DNA of 64,000 bases, from NCBI GenBank assembly GCA_913060695.1, contig CAJXUA010000002.1, positions 240,448 to 304,447 of the forward strand, written 5' to 3'. The stretch is from an uncultured Gammaproteobacteria bacterium (GTDB taxonomy: Bacteria; Pseudomonadota; Gammaproteobacteria; Pseudomonadales; Pseudohongiellaceae). This document shows, piece by piece, positions 15,616-25,252 of the stretch (positions within the stretch are counted from its first letter, which is position 1; each line of letters begins with the position of its first letter). The translations under genes were made by a program, and so were the position numbers. Below the pieces are notes generated by a model. That model saw nothing but the letters and a program-made list of their open reading frames with translations. It did no database searches and was not told the origin of the DNA.

Positions 15616-18600
15616 ATGCGTGGAGCCATTCCAAGCAGACGTAAAGCAATTACATCCGCAATCATTCTCGCAAGCCTTTCGCTGCAGGTAGCAGCGCAAC
15701 AAGCCGAAGTCGAAGAAGTCGTCGTCACTGGCTCCTACATCCGCGGCACTCCCTTAGATGCCCCATCGCCAGTAACTACCGTTGACAGATCGTCAATCGA
15801 AGCTCAAGGTGCTGCGCAAGTCTGGGACGTCATCAAGAATCTAGAAATTAACTCAGGCTCGTTCACGAACGAAGGCGCCGGCGAAGGCGATGGACTTTCG
15901 GGCACGGCTAACGTCAACCTACGCAACCTGGGCGAGAACTCGACACTGACACTGGTCAACGGCAGGCGGCAGGTATCCGCGGCCACCACCACCCGCAGCG
16001 GCGGCGAATTCGTCGACATCAACACTATTCCATTGGTAATGGTTGAGCGCGTCGAGGTGCTCACCGACGGTGGCTCCGCACTCTACGGTTCCGACGCGGT
16101 CGCAGGCGTGGTGAACGTCATCATGCGCACCGAGTTCGAGGGCTTGGAGGTTTATGGCGACGTTCAGGCGCTAGACGCGAACAGGAGCAGCCAAGACAAG
16201 ACGGGCAGCATAATCTGGGGCTGGGGCGACGATAAGAACCACTTCGTCCTCTCTGCAGAGAAATTTAAGCGTGACCCCGTCGAGGTACAATACGGCAATT
16301 TCTACGACGAGAACGTGGAATACACTGGCACAGTGGGCGGTGGCCCAAGCAATATTACCCAGACCCCGTCAAACGCGGCCTTCGGTTCGCGACCCAATAC
16401 CGCCTATTATAATAACGCGATCACGGCTCAGAACATTGCAGAGGGCGGCTCTGCCTCGATGGTACTCACCGACCCGCTTTGCGATGACCTGACTTCCGCC
16501 GATGGCACACCATTCTTCACAGGCACGCGCACGGATCAGCGCGGCGCCAATAGTGGTACCTGTCGCGAGCGCACAGACGAGTGGAATTACATGCAGGTCG
16601 GCATGGAGCGCGATAGCTTCGCCGGCTCGTTCACTCATACCTTCAGCGAGAAGGCAGAATTTTACTCCTTCTTCCAATACTCCAGCAGCACGATCGAGCG
16701 CGCGGACTCCGGTGCCAACAATTCACGCGGACCGACCTTATTCCTAGCGGCGCCTGGCTCTCACGTCGGCAACCCAGCGTGGCTTGGCTATGCGATCGGC
16801 CAACCGATGGAGCTTGGCTATTATGCCGGCAAGGCAGGCTTAACTCGCCCAACCAGCATTCCCAACACACCTAACGCCTTAGCTAATGGCGGACTCAACG
16901 TCCCGTTCTATGCCAACGTGCAACGCGGCAACGCGCCACGCCAAGGCGGCAGTAGCAATATTACTTCGACCGAGACCTTGGGTGCGCAGGCGGGGGTGAA
17001 GGGTGAGTTCCACGCGCTCGACGATCGCCGCTTTAACTATGACGTCAACTACTCCTGGAGCGGCACGAGCTTCGAACAGGAATATCAGACCTTCGATCGT
17101 TCACGCGCAGAGCTTGCGGCAAACGGTCTGGGCGGGGCGAGCTGTACGCCTAATGGTGTGAGCAACTTCAACTTCAGAGACGAACCAGGTCCCTTCGGTG
17201 GTGCGGTACCAACGATATGGAACATTAGTAACAATGCTTACTACAACGGCTACACGCAGACCTTCTTCCCAGGCTTCGTGTTCACAACTCGCGAGAGCCT
17301 CTCTCTAGCCTTGACCAGTAATAATCAGGGCAAGGACGGCTGTCAGTTCTACAACCCCTTCCTGACCCAGATGACCAATCCGAATCTTGCGAATGACGAA
17401 GCGTTAATGGAGTGGATGAACCCCACCGTTAAGCGCGCCGACAAGCGTAACAAGCTCGGCGTGATCGACGCGGTCCTTTCCGGCGAGATCATGGAGCTCA
17501 AAGGTGGCACTGCGCAGTTCGCAGTAGGCGCGCAGTATCGTATGCAGAGCAATAAATCCCGCGCCCCGACTCTGAACGTGCCCGGCCTCCCTGACGCGAT
17601 TCTGGACTGGGGTAAGAATGGTGCGCCGAACACGACTCATTATGTGAGTAATAACTTCGAATGCTCCTACTGTGCCTTCACCTATGACAACGAGCGCAAC
17701 GTGAAATCGGTTTTTGCCGAGTTCTCACTGCCACTCATTGAGAATGTGGAAACTCAGCTTGCGGTCCGTTATGAGGATTACGGTGGTCAGATCGGCGGCG
17801 AGTTGACGCCTAAGTTCGCCATGAGCTGGCGTCCAGTCGACACGCTATTGGTGCGCGGCTCTTACTCGCAATCCTTCCGTGCTCCTAACGTCGGTGTTGT
17901 GGAAGAGGGCCTAGAGTCCTCCAGCAATACCTTCCGCGACCCTATTCGTAACCAGGCGGTTCGCGCAGGTCTGGCGGAGGTCAATAACGCCAACGCGCTG
18001 CCGAACTTCACCTACACGCTGGGCGGTCCCGCTCCGGATGTGGGTAACGAGTATGCAGACACCTATAGTACCGGGTTCATCTGGACGCCAGCGGGCAGAC
18101 TAGAGGGCTTTAGTTTGAATGCCGACGTTTGGCGCTTCGAACTCACCGACAAGGTATTGCCACAACCTGGCATTTCCGCGATTGCTGGTGAATTGGAACG
18201 CTTCAAGGAAGCCGCTGCTAATCCAAATAACTATGTACTCAACGGCACCATTCCCGCCAGCAGAACGGGCGCATGGGCCTCTATGGATCAGTACACGCCA
18301 TGCGATCCTAATGCGCTTGCCGCGCAATACGGTACAGACCCAAGCACTCAGGGTACCCCAGGCGGCACTACGGGCTTCCGTGATGTGGTTCCTGGCTCGA
18401 GACTCGACTGTGTCGTCAACCCGCAGACATATGTCACGGAGGGCGTAGTGCGAACCTTCGGTGTCAACACTGGCTCCCTCACTACGACGAAGTTAAGCAC
18501 CATCAATGCCGGTCAGATTGTTGCCGACGGTGTCGACTTGAAACTTGCCTACACATGGAATAATGACTATGGCCGCTTCCGCGCTGCTCTTGACTATACC

Positions 18601-19077
18601 CATGTGCGTCAGTACAAGCTGATTGATGTCCCTGGCTTGGAACTCGGTCTTCTCGAGACGGGTGTTTTCGATGCCGCCGGCACCACTGGCGACGGCAACC
18701 TAGTGCGCTCATTACCTGATAACAAGGGCAACATCAGCCTAAGTTGGATGCGTAATAACCACGGCTTCTCTGTAATCACACGCCTTATCGGCTCCTATCG
18801 CGATCTCGCCTATGAGAATACTTTCGCTACCGGCAACGATGCGGTGCGTGCACTCGTAAGCAAGTCTATCGATAGCTATCAGAGTTGGGACTTGCAGTAC
18901 AACTACACCCATCAGTGGGCGAACGATAAATTTGGCACTACCATTGTCACAGTCGGGGCACTTGACGCATTCAATGCCGATCTCCCCTACCGTGAAAGTG
19001 GTTCAATCAATTACGACGCAGGTGTATTCGATGGCCGTGGTCGTCGACTCTACTTGCGAGTGTTGATGCAGCTGTAA
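15616..19077 (+). CDS. TonB-dependent outer-membrane receptor, large
   Basis: 1153 residues. Signal peptide ending QVAAQQ, then a TonB-box-like segment EVEEVVVTGSYIRG and a plug domain (ANVNLRNLGENSTLTLVNGRR, IPLVMVERVEVLTDGGSALYGSDAVAGVVNVI), then a long beta-barrel ending in an aromatic/hydrophobic strand (RRLYLRVLMQL). This subtype, with GSYIRGTPLDAPSPV, is abundant in marine Gammaproteobacteria and Xanthomonadales, where it is linked to uptake of oligosaccharides, peptides or other large ligands. No local gene fixes its ligand. It is well above the 700-900 residues of siderophore receptors because of long extracellular loops. It ends at a strong terminator and is alone in its transcript. 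Confidence 0.93.
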   Translation: MRGAIPSRRKAITSAIILASLSLQVAAQQAEVEEVVVTGSYIRGTPLDAPSPVTTVDRSSIEAQGAAQVWDVIKNLEINSGSFTNEGAGEGDGLSGTANVNLRNLGENSTLTLVNGRRQVSAATTTRSGGEFVDINTIPLVMVERVEVLTDGGSALYGSDAVAGVVNVIMRTEFEGLEVYGDVQALDANRSSQDKTGSIIWGWGDDKNHFVLSAEKFKRDPVEVQYGNFYDENVEYTGTVGGGPSNITQTPSNAAFGSRPNTAYYNNAITAQNIAEGGSASMVLTDPLCDDLTSADGTPFFTGTRTDQRGANSGTCRERTDEWNYMQVGMERDSFAGSFTHTFSEKAEFYSFFQYSSSTIERADSGANNSRGPTLFLAAPGSHVGNPAWLGYAIGQPMELGYYAGKAGLTRPTSIPNTPNALANGGLNVPFYANVQRGNAPRQGGSSNITSTETLGAQAGVKGEFHALDDRRFNYDVNYSWSGTSFEQEYQTFDRSRAELAANGLGGASCTPNGVSNFNFRDEPGPFGGAVPTIWNISNNAYYNGYTQTFFPGFVFTTRESLSLALTSNNQGKDGCQFYNPFLTQMTNPNLANDEALMEWMNPTVKRADKRNKLGVIDAVLSGEIMELKGGTAQFAVGAQYRMQSNKSRAPTLNVPGLPDAILDWGKNGAPNTTHYVSNNFECSYCAFTYDNERNVKSVFAEFSLPLIENVETQLAVRYEDYGGQIGGELTPKFAMSWRPVDTLLVRGSYSQSFRAPNVGVVEEGLESSSNTFRDPIRNQAVRAGLAEVNNANALPNFTYTLGGPAPDVGNEYADTYSTGFIWTPAGRLEGFSLNADVWRFELTDKVLPQPGISAIAGELERFKEAAANPNNYVLNGTIPASRTGAWASMDQYTPCDPNALAAQYGTDPSTQGTPGGTTGFRDVVPGSRLDCVVNPQTYVTEGVVRTFGVNTGSLTTTKLSTINAGQIVADGVDLKLAYTWNNDYGRFRAALDYTHVRQYKLIDVPGLELGLLETGVFDAAGTTGDGNLVRSLPDNKGNISLSWMRNNHGFSVITRLIGSYRDLAYENTFATGNDAVRALVSKSIDSYQSWDLQYNYTHQWANDKFGTTIVTVGALDAFNADLPYRESGSINYDAGVFDGRGRRLYLRVLMQL

Positions 19078-19096
19078 TATCGAGATAGCGCAACAC

Positions 19097-19133
19097 AAAA
19101 AGGGCGCTGCTCATTCGGGCAGCGCCCTTTTTC
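19097..19133 (+). terminator. Intrinsic terminator after TonB receptor
   Basis: Perfect 14-base stem AAAAAGGGCGCTGC (19097-19110) and its complement (19119-19132), 8-base loop, ending in a T-run; 20 bases past the stop codon. Confidence 0.93.
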
Positions 19134-19176
19134 TATGGGGCAGTGCTAGACTGCTAGCAACCAAGAGAGGAATACT

Positions 19177-19497
19177 ATGTTAATCAAGTTTAAGAGTAAG
19201 GAGTCTGGGGACTTCGTAATGATGAGCGATGTGGCTTTGCCCTTGCTAAAGATGATGGGCACTAGCGGAATGTCCAAGGGAGCGGTAAGCGCCGACGAGC
19301 TGCGCGCCTCATTGAGCCGGCTGGAGAGCGCTCTCGCCCAAGTGTCGGAAAAAGCGCCGGACGCTGATGCGGACCAAGAAGACGAAGAAGTGAAGGAAGT
19401 TAAGCTTTCTCTAAACACCCGCGCCAGCCCGCTCCTAGAGATGTTGCGTAGGGAGGCTGCCGAAGGTGATGGCTATGTAATGTGGCAGGAAGACTGA
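19177..19497 (+). CDS. DUF1840 family protein
   Basis: 106 residues, cytosolic, acidic. It begins with MLIKFKSKESGDFVMMSDVALPLLKMMG, and the C-terminal LNTRASPLLEMLRREAAEGDGYVMWQ is the conserved end of the DUF1840 family of small proteobacterial proteins. A charged linker (DADADQEDEEVKEVK) separates the two conserved blocks. Function is unknown for the family. The ribosome site AGAGAGG precedes the ATG. It converges with the DUF5916 gene, the two stop codons being one base apart. Confidence 0.88.
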   Translation: MLIKFKSKESGDFVMMSDVALPLLKMMGTSGMSKGAVSADELRASLSRLESALAQVSEKAPDADADQEDEEVKEVKLSLNTRASPLLEMLRREAAEGDGYVMWQED

Positions 19498-19498
19498 A

Positions 19499-21721
19499 TT
19501 AGAAGCGGAAGGTATATTTAAACTTCACCGCCAAGTCCGATGATGCCGCCTCGAAGGAATTATTCTGGTCTCTATCCTGAAGATTGTAGTTGAGCACGAT
19601 AAAGCCTTCCTGCCCCGCCCTCGGAATCCACTGGATGCGTGTGTTGATGCCAATCTCCTCGGACAGATTATCGTATTGAACCAGACTCACCCAGTACAGC
19701 GTCGACGAGAACGCTACCTGCGTGGACACACTCGTAAGCCTTGTCACGAAATCTCCCTGAGGCAGGGTGATATCGTTCCAGTCGTAACTCGCCGACATCA
19801 CGAAATTTCGCGACTGCGTCCACGACACAGAGCCGTTGATGTTATTGCGCTCGCCGTTGTAAAAATCGCCATTGCTGACACTAAATCGGCCAGAGAATTC
19901 GCGCTGGCCTGCGGTGCCGATGGAGATACTCTGCTCGTCAAAGGAATAGTTGCCTGGCTGAATAAACACGCTTCTATCGGGAGCGCGATATACGGCGAAA
20001 GGAGCCAAAACTACTTCTTTGTTACTCTGATAACTAAGCGATAGGCTGTCGCGCGAGTTGGTATCCAGCTCGAGTAGACGCAGGGCCAATACCTGACTCT
20101 GCAGGCCACCATCGATCACATTAATACGCTGCGCATCTAGGCCAAAGTAAGCTGTCTGCAGAAAACTATCGCTGAAGAAATGGGTATAGCCCACATCCGC
20201 CGTGAAGTCGCGAATATTAGAGCGATTGATATAGCCCATAGCAGGATTGAAATTACGCTGCACCTCTTTGAAACCCAATCCGCCGCGCAGGCCTGTATTA
20301 TTCGGTGAGCGCAGGCCGAAGCCGAAAGACCCGTCATCGCCATCTAGACCCGGCGTGTCCGACTGTTGAAACCAGGCATCCGCCTCGAGTACCTGACCGC
20401 CTTGTAAGCGCGTATTCAGATAGCGGAAATCCGCACCTACTACGGTGTTGTCTAGGTTCGAACTGGGATCGCCATCGGTCAGAATGAAACCGACACTGGA
20501 TTCCCGCAGAATATTGGCAGAGATACGGCTGATAAAAAGATTGGAGGAGTCCACGGCGCCGGCCTCGTCTTGCTTAATCGCCAAGGTCCCTATGTTCCAA
20601 CGCCCAACGCGCCCGCTAATACGTCCACCGTAGTTGATATCGACTGGCGCGCCACTCTGACTAAGGCCGAGCTTGCGCGAGAAATAAGGCCGCGCGTTCT
20701 CTCGCGAACCACGGGACTCTGCGCTATTGCCACCGTTCCCACCGATGCCTCCAAACTGAAACAGGTCCGAGTCGTTCAGGAAGAAATCTCGTTTCTCCGG
20801 GAAGAACAGATTGAAACGCGTGAGGTTTACCTGCCGGTTATCGACCTCTGTTGCAGAGAAGTCCGTGTTGATGGTGAGGGCGGCATTCAGCGACGGCGTA
20901 AGGCGATAGAAGGCATCCAGAGACGGATCCATATTGGAGTCGGTGGTATTAAGGTCGAATTGCTTGTCGCGATTCATTGCAAAAGAAGGCACGAGATCCA
21001 AACCAAGCCCTTGATCCATGCCCTCCAAGCCCGTGATGAGGCCAGAGACACTGGGGTTATAGGTACGGTTATAGGAGACCCACGCCATCTCTTCGCCACG
21101 GCGGCGAATGCCTCGGCCGAAATTGAAGCCCCAAGTATCGATACTCGGATCGAAGGGAAGAGACTTGAACGGGATCTCTACCTCCGCAATCCAGCCGTTG
21201 TCATAGCTACTGGTAGCCGTAGCCCAGATGGTATTCCACTCGATTTGAAAAGAATTCACGCCGGTATAGAGAGCGTCGTGGCGCGCCGCGTTCAAATTCG
21301 TCTCGAAGCGATAGCCAGTGCGGCGTGTATTAAAGGGGTCGAGAATAATCACTAAGCGATCATCCGAACCCATGCCTTGACCGTGACGGATAACGGGTGC
21401 GGAAATTAGGTCCGGCTCGCTGTCGGCCATGCGTGCGCCGATGTAGAGCGCGTCGTCGTCATACAGAACATACACCTCCGTGACTTCCGAGGGGGCTGTC
21501 TGATTGCCGGGTCTAATCTGATGGAAGTCGGTGATTGGCTGAGCCAATTGCCAAACTGCCTCGTCCAGCTTGCCATCGATTATGGGCGGCGTGTCTACGC
21601 GTATGGCGCGCACGCTCTTCTGGGTATCAATCTGGGCCTCTTCGATCACTTGTGCGCTTAGCGCGGCGCTGAGGCTGCTACAAAGTATGGTGGCGAGCAC
21701 TGCGGGGGCAAATCTAGTCAT
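19499..21721 (-). CDS. DUF5916 outer-membrane-type protein with CBM9-like N-terminal domain (copy 1)
   Basis: Start placed at ATG 21721, directly before a signal peptide (LATILCSSLSAALSAQ); an upstream in-frame reading to 21805 adds a non-signal extension. About 740 residues. The N-terminal 200 residues form a carbohydrate-binding family 9-like sandwich (IDGKLDEAVWQLAQP, DDDALYIGARMADSEP, GWIAEVEIPFKSLPF). The rest, ATEVDNRQVNLTRFNLFFPEKRDFFL onward, is a DUF5916 domain of alternating amphipathic strands ending KFKYTFRF, as in outer-membrane barrels. Family role is not established; ligand binding or transport at the cell surface is likely. A second member lies at 33804-36191. Confidence 0.87.
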   Translation of the reverse strand: MTRFAPAVLATILCSSLSAALSAQVIEEAQIDTQKSVRAIRVDTPPIIDGKLDEAVWQLAQPITDFHQIRPGNQTAPSEVTEVYVLYDDDALYIGARMADSEPDLISAPVIRHGQGMGSDDRLVIILDPFNTRRTGYRFETNLNAARHDALYTGVNSFQIEWNTIWATATSSYDNGWIAEVEIPFKSLPFDPSIDTWGFNFGRGIRRRGEEMAWVSYNRTYNPSVSGLITGLEGMDQGLGLDLVPSFAMNRDKQFDLNTTDSNMDPSLDAFYRLTPSLNAALTINTDFSATEVDNRQVNLTRFNLFFPEKRDFFLNDSDLFQFGGIGGNGGNSAESRGSRENARPYFSRKLGLSQSGAPVDINYGGRISGRVGRWNIGTLAIKQDEAGAVDSSNLFISRISANILRESSVGFILTDGDPSSNLDNTVVGADFRYLNTRLQGGQVLEADAWFQQSDTPGLDGDDGSFGFGLRSPNNTGLRGGLGFKEVQRNFNPAMGYINRSNIRDFTADVGYTHFFSDSFLQTAYFGLDAQRINVIDGGLQSQVLALRLLELDTNSRDSLSLSYQSNKEVVLAPFAVYRAPDRSVFIQPGNYSFDEQSISIGTAGQREFSGRFSVSNGDFYNGERNNINGSVSWTQSRNFVMSASYDWNDITLPQGDFVTRLTSVSTQVAFSSTLYWVSLVQYDNLSEEIGINTRIQWIPRAGQEGFIVLNYNLQDRDQNNSFEAASSDLAVKFKYTFRF

Positions 21722-21888
21722 CGGGCGAAAATCCTGTTCGAAATAGTGACGCAGCCAAAGCGCCGGGGCCTTGTTCACGAATATTGCACTGACACCTTGG
21801 TCCATAGCATTAGTACGGACCAGAGAAGATTTTCTTACACGCCACCAGACATTAATCGCTCAACAACCAGACTGGCTAAGCCTTCGCG

Positions 21889-23766
21889 CTAGAGATAGAG
21901 CCAGCCTAGTATCCAGGTATAACTTAGCCACATGATAATAGTGAGAGGGATACCTACCTTCAGGAAGTCATTGAATTTATAACCACCCGCGCTCATCACC
22001 AGAAGATTGGTCTTATAGGACATCGGGGTCGCAAAGCTGAGATTGGCACCAAATAGCACTGCTAGCACGAAGGGCTGAGGGTCGACCCCTAGCTGCTGCG
22101 CGATGCCAATGCCGATGGGCGTGCCGATAACGGCTGCCGCGTTGTTGGACACCACATTAGTCAGAATTGCCATGAGCAGCATCAACGCGCTGAGGACCAC
22201 TACTGGGGAGGAATCGCTGGTAAAGAACAGGAATACTTCGGTGAGATAACCCGATGCCCCAGTCACGGTTAACGCCTGCCCAAGGGCCAAACTCGCCACC
22301 ACCACGAAGTACACGGAGGAGCTTACCGCGCGAATCGCACTGCCTAAGCGGAGTGCCCGCGTGGCCAACAAGAACATCGCACCGGCAAGGCTGCTCACGG
22401 CTATAGGTAGGACTCCTGTCGCTGCAGTGGCCACGACCGTAAGGAGGGTTAGTAGCGCAATCAGCGACTTCTCCGTCTGCGGTACCTCCACCGACGAATC
22501 TAGCACGAGAAACTCAGTGTCCTTCTTAAGCTTACGGATCTCGTCCTTATTGCCCTGCACCAACAGGACATCGCCCTGTGCCAGCGTCACATCCATTATC
22601 TCTTCCGAGGCCTTCCAGATGTCCTTTCCGGCACGGTGCAGACCCAACACCACGAGCTGATGGCGCTCGAGGAAGGAGGTGTAACGCAGATTGGTACGAT
22701 CGAGCCGCGAGCCCGCAACCACGGCAATCTCAGCTAGAGTCTGATTGTCCGCGTTCAGCGGGTGCTCGTCGTCGACCTCGTGATCGCCCGAATAGAGCGT
22801 TGCCTTTAGCGCGTCAGCTGCGGCACGAATCTTGACAGAGGTATCCCTCACGCGTATTCGATCGCCGCTGTGTAGCACGGCATCGGGCAGGGGTATTAGA
22901 AAGTTATCGCCCCGGCGGATGCGCACGATATTGATCCCATCACTAGCTTTCGCCTTAGCCTCGGCCACAGTCAATCCCACCGTAGGGCTATCCTCATCTA
23001 TGTGCAAGAAGGCCTGAAAAAGCCTCGGAGAGGCATCGCCCACTCCTACTTGGCGATCCCCTAGCATCAGCGGCGCTATCAACCATAGGTAAACAATGGC
23101 TACGCCACTGGCAATCGCGGCGGGCAACGCGAAGTCGAACATGCCGATCTGCGGCAGTCCCATGTCTTGCGCAACGCTGACAACCAGCAGGTTAGTCGAA
23201 GTGCCGATGGTAGTGCCCATGCCCCCGACTAAAGTGGCGAAGCCCATGGGCATAAGAACACGTGACGCAGGACTTTTAGTGCGCAGGCACACGCTCACGA
23301 GTATCGGCAGTAGCAACACCACGATGGGGGTGTTGTTTATGAATGCACTCAGGATCGCACTCACGATTAGAGTCATCAAAAAGGAGAAGTAGGGAGCTTT
23401 GGTCCAGGCTTTAGTCAAAACACGCCCGATCGGCTCCAAGGCACCGGTCTGCACTAGGCCTTGGCCAATGACCATCAAGGCACAGACGGTAATCAATGCC
23501 TCGTGACCGAAGCCTTCGAAGAAGGCGATCGCCTCGAAATGCTCACCATTGAAGCTAAACGGAAAAATCGCGAAGGCGAGTGCGAGGAACACTAGTAAGG
23601 CTAGGCTGGAGATTTCCAGCGGGATGCTCTTGCGGGTAAAAAGGAACAGCGCTAAGGCCGTAGAGAGCATCGAAAACAGGGCGTGTCCGTTAGGGACTAC
23701 GGGGAAAAATTCAGTCAACGCGTTCACCTTAGACTTACTGTAGGTTCGCCCGAAGATGGGCTTCAT
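21889..23766 (-). CDS. SLC13-type permease with two RCK C-like domains
   Basis: 625 residues: a first block of membrane helices, two soluble TrkA-C-like domains in the middle (about 245-420: VGLTVAEAKAKASDGINIVRI, VVAGSRLDRTNLRYTSFLER, LAQGDVLLVQGNKDEI), and a second block of helices. Conserved transport loops are ALMVIGQGLVQTGALEPIG, GTTIGTSTNLLVVSVA and TNVVSNNAAAVIGTPIGIG. This layout is that of bacterial SLC13/ArsB-superfamily carriers with regulatory insert, known for sulfate, dicarboxylate or other anions coupled to sodium. Substrate unknown. Its start is 19 bases after the stop of the ABM-fold gene on the same strand, so it may be the last gene of the phn-like block; it could also have its own promoter. 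Confidence 0.88.
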   Translation of the reverse strand: MKPIFGRTYSKSKVNALTEFFPVVPNGHALFSMLSTALALFLFTRKSIPLEISSLALLVFLALAFAIFPFSFNGEHFEAIAFFEGFGHEALITVCALMVIGQGLVQTGALEPIGRVLTKAWTKAPYFSFLMTLIVSAILSAFINNTPIVVLLLPILVSVCLRTKSPASRVLMPMGFATLVGGMGTTIGTSTNLLVVSVAQDMGLPQIGMFDFALPAAIASGVAIVYLWLIAPLMLGDRQVGVGDASPRLFQAFLHIDEDSPTVGLTVAEAKAKASDGINIVRIRRGDNFLIPLPDAVLHSGDRIRVRDTSVKIRAAADALKATLYSGDHEVDDEHPLNADNQTLAEIAVVAGSRLDRTNLRYTSFLERHQLVVLGLHRAGKDIWKASEEIMDVTLAQGDVLLVQGNKDEIRKLKKDTEFLVLDSSVEVPQTEKSLIALLTLLTVVATAATGVLPIAVSSLAGAMFLLATRALRLGSAIRAVSSSVYFVVVASLALGQALTVTGASGYLTEVFLFFTSDSSPVVVLSALMLLMAILTNVVSNNAAAVIGTPIGIGIAQQLGVDPQPFVLAVLFGANLSFATPMSYKTNLLVMSAGGYKFNDFLKVGIPLTIIMWLSYTWILGWLYL

Positions 23767-23785
23767 AGTCTTGTGTGCAAGCGTA

Positions 23786-24079
23786 TCAGAAGCTTTGTCT
23801 ATAATCCCTAGTGATTTTCGTTACCTCGACACGATAAGATTGGTACCAGCGCGAGCGCCCGAGGCGTTGCGCCTCGACGTGCTCTGGGTGCTGCCGCCAA
23901 GCGAGAATACTCTCCTCGTCTGGCCAATAAGACAACGCCACTTCGTCCATGCCGTCCATCACGGCATGGAACTCCACACATCCAAAACGAGTCAACGCGA
24001 GCTCCCGCATTCTGGCCGCCATCGCGCTGTATTCCGAGTCTAGCTCTCGCACTGTTGCTCTGAAAATGACTACGAACAC
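23786..24079 (-). CDS. ABM-fold (antibiotic biosynthesis monooxygenase-like) protein
   Basis: Start taken as GTG 24079, because AAGGAG lies seven bases upstream and the family normally begins at VFVVIFRATV; a longer reading to 24124 has no support. About 97 residues with the dimeric ferredoxin-like pattern of the ABM superfamily: strand (VFVVIFRATV), helix (DSEYSAMAARMRELAL), strand (GCVEFHAVMD), strand (DEVALSYWPDEESILAWRQH), helix and a final strand. Members act as cofactor-free monooxygenases, haem-degrading enzymes or merely small binding proteins. It lies between the small helical protein and the SLC13 permease in the phn-like block. Confidence 0.8.
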   Translation of the reverse strand: MFVVIFRATVRELDSEYSAMAARMRELALTRFGCVEFHAVMDGMDEVALSYWPDEESILAWRQHPEHVEAQRLGRSRWYQSYRVEVTKITRDYRQSF

Positions 24080-24098
24080 GGCACACTCCTTAGTAGGT

Positions 24099-24572
24099 CT
24101 AGCGAGGCTTTTGCACTTGCTCAAAAGTGACGAGTACTATGGCCTTATCCTGCGGATCTGCGATCGCGGAAATCGCGGCTTGAGCTTGGGCGAAGGATTC
24201 GGCGTGACCCTCAACATCACCGGCACTGGCGCAGGCCCGCGCATGAATCGTATGGACAAAGGCGATCTCCCAATCCGGTGTCGCAGATTGGTCGAGGAAG
24301 AAACTGCGCATTTGCTGAGCATAATTCATTGCGCTTGCGCTCAGACCTAAAGCGGCGTGTACATTGGCCAACAACATCGTGGCACGCATCTTCTCTAGAT
24401 CTGTGCCGATTGCCCGCCAATGCAATGCAGAGGCATGGGCGAGATCGAGGAGTTCGTCGCGCTGCTCTGCCGCGTTGGGCGCTTCGACAAGTGACCACGC
24501 TTTGTTATTACACTCTATTGCGAAGTGTCGATGCGCATCGAGCACTTTATCTGGCTCCAATTTTGAACCCAT
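24099..24572 (-). CDS. Small helical (TPR-like) protein of unknown function
   Basis: Start placed at ATG 24572 with GAGGGA nearby. About 157 residues, all helical, cytosolic. It contains two or three TPR-like helix pairs (HRHFAIECNNKAWSLVE, RDELLDLAHASALHWRAIG, ATMLLANVHAALGLSASAMNYAQQMRSFF, ARACASAGDVEGHAESFAQAQAAISA). I do not recognise a characterised family. It lies 31 bases downstream of the oxygenase-like gene and 19 bases upstream of the ABM gene on the same strand, so it is likely part of the phn-like transcript. An adaptor role would fit TPR folds, but nothing shows it. Confidence 0.7.
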   Translation of the reverse strand: MGSKLEPDKVLDAHRHFAIECNNKAWSLVEAPNAAEQRDELLDLAHASALHWRAIGTDLEKMRATMLLANVHAALGLSASAMNYAQQMRSFFLDQSATPDWEIAFVHTIHARACASAGDVEGHAESFAQAQAAISAIADPQDKAIVLVTFEQVQKPR

Positions 24573-24603
24573 AGCACTTCCCTCGCAACGCACTTGTTGT
24601 CAT

Positions 24604-25224
24604 CTAGTTAAGCGTTATATTTATTGCCGTGGCGAATTCTTCTTTACCCAACTCGCCTTCGAAGAAACTGTTGAAAGAAAGACTCACTCTCTCCACCACC
24701 TCTGTCACTTCTCGCACACCGTGGCGGACATGGGAGGGGAAAAGCAGTATATCTCCCACCTCGGTGTTGATGAAATAGCTCTTCGCGTTGAAATAATTCT
24801 CCTGAGCGGGAAGTAGTTCATGCCATAGATTATCTTCATTGCGATGAAAACTAATGCCGTCGTTCTCGGCAAGATTGATATAGAGCACACCACTGACGAC
24901 GCTGTTCGGATGGGTGTGTGAATGATGAGAATCGCCCTGCCGCGATAGCGTAAGCCAAGACTGAGTTATCTTGAGTGAAACTCGATTAGAAGTATTGTAG
25001 ATGGTCTTAAAATACTCGTCGAGATGCTGCTGTAATGTGTCACGCAAATCTTTCAGTGCCGGGTTGCTGAGCACATTCTTATCTCGCGAGGATAGATTCG
25101 AAATAGAGTCGACGCAATCGGCCAGCGTCTCTCGAAAGAAATCTAACTCTCCTTGCGTAAATGTGCGCCCTAGAGTCGCACGATACAAAGGAGTGGCAAA
25201 CATATTCATTAAATCGTGCTGCAT
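24604..25224 (-). CDS. TIGR02466-type putative 2OG-Fe(II) oxygenase
   Basis: 206 residues with the core of the 2OG-FeII_Oxy_5 group: FATPLYRATL at the start, then ITQSWLTLSRQGDSHHSHTHPNSVVSGVLYIN, with His103 and His105 as probable first iron ligands. Later GDILLFPSHVRHGVREV supplies the distal His168, and ERVSLSFNSFF supplies Arg179, expected to bind 2-oxoglutarate. The usual HXD is HXH here, as is common in this family. Substrate unknown. It starts only 28 bases after the second phnE gene, so it should be co-transcribed with the importer; oxidation of an imported phosphorus compound is a tempting but unproven role. Confidence 0.82.
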   Translation of the reverse strand: MQHDLMNMFATPLYRATLGRTFTQGELDFFRETLADCVDSISNLSSRDKNVLSNPALKDLRDTLQQHLDEYFKTIYNTSNRVSLKITQSWLTLSRQGDSHHSHTHPNSVVSGVLYINLAENDGISFHRNEDNLWHELLPAQENYFNAKSYFINTEVGDILLFPSHVRHGVREVTEVVERVSLSFNSFFEGELGKEEFATAINITLN

Positions 25225-25252
25225 TTCAATCCCCGTATTCCTGTGCGATGGC

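Noticed and set aside
20570..21355. Plus-strand open frame of 261 codons inside the DUF5916 gene
   Set aside because: Antisense shadow of a well-supported gene; composition is Arg/Glu-rich as expected from the reverse frame, with no domain or ribosome site.
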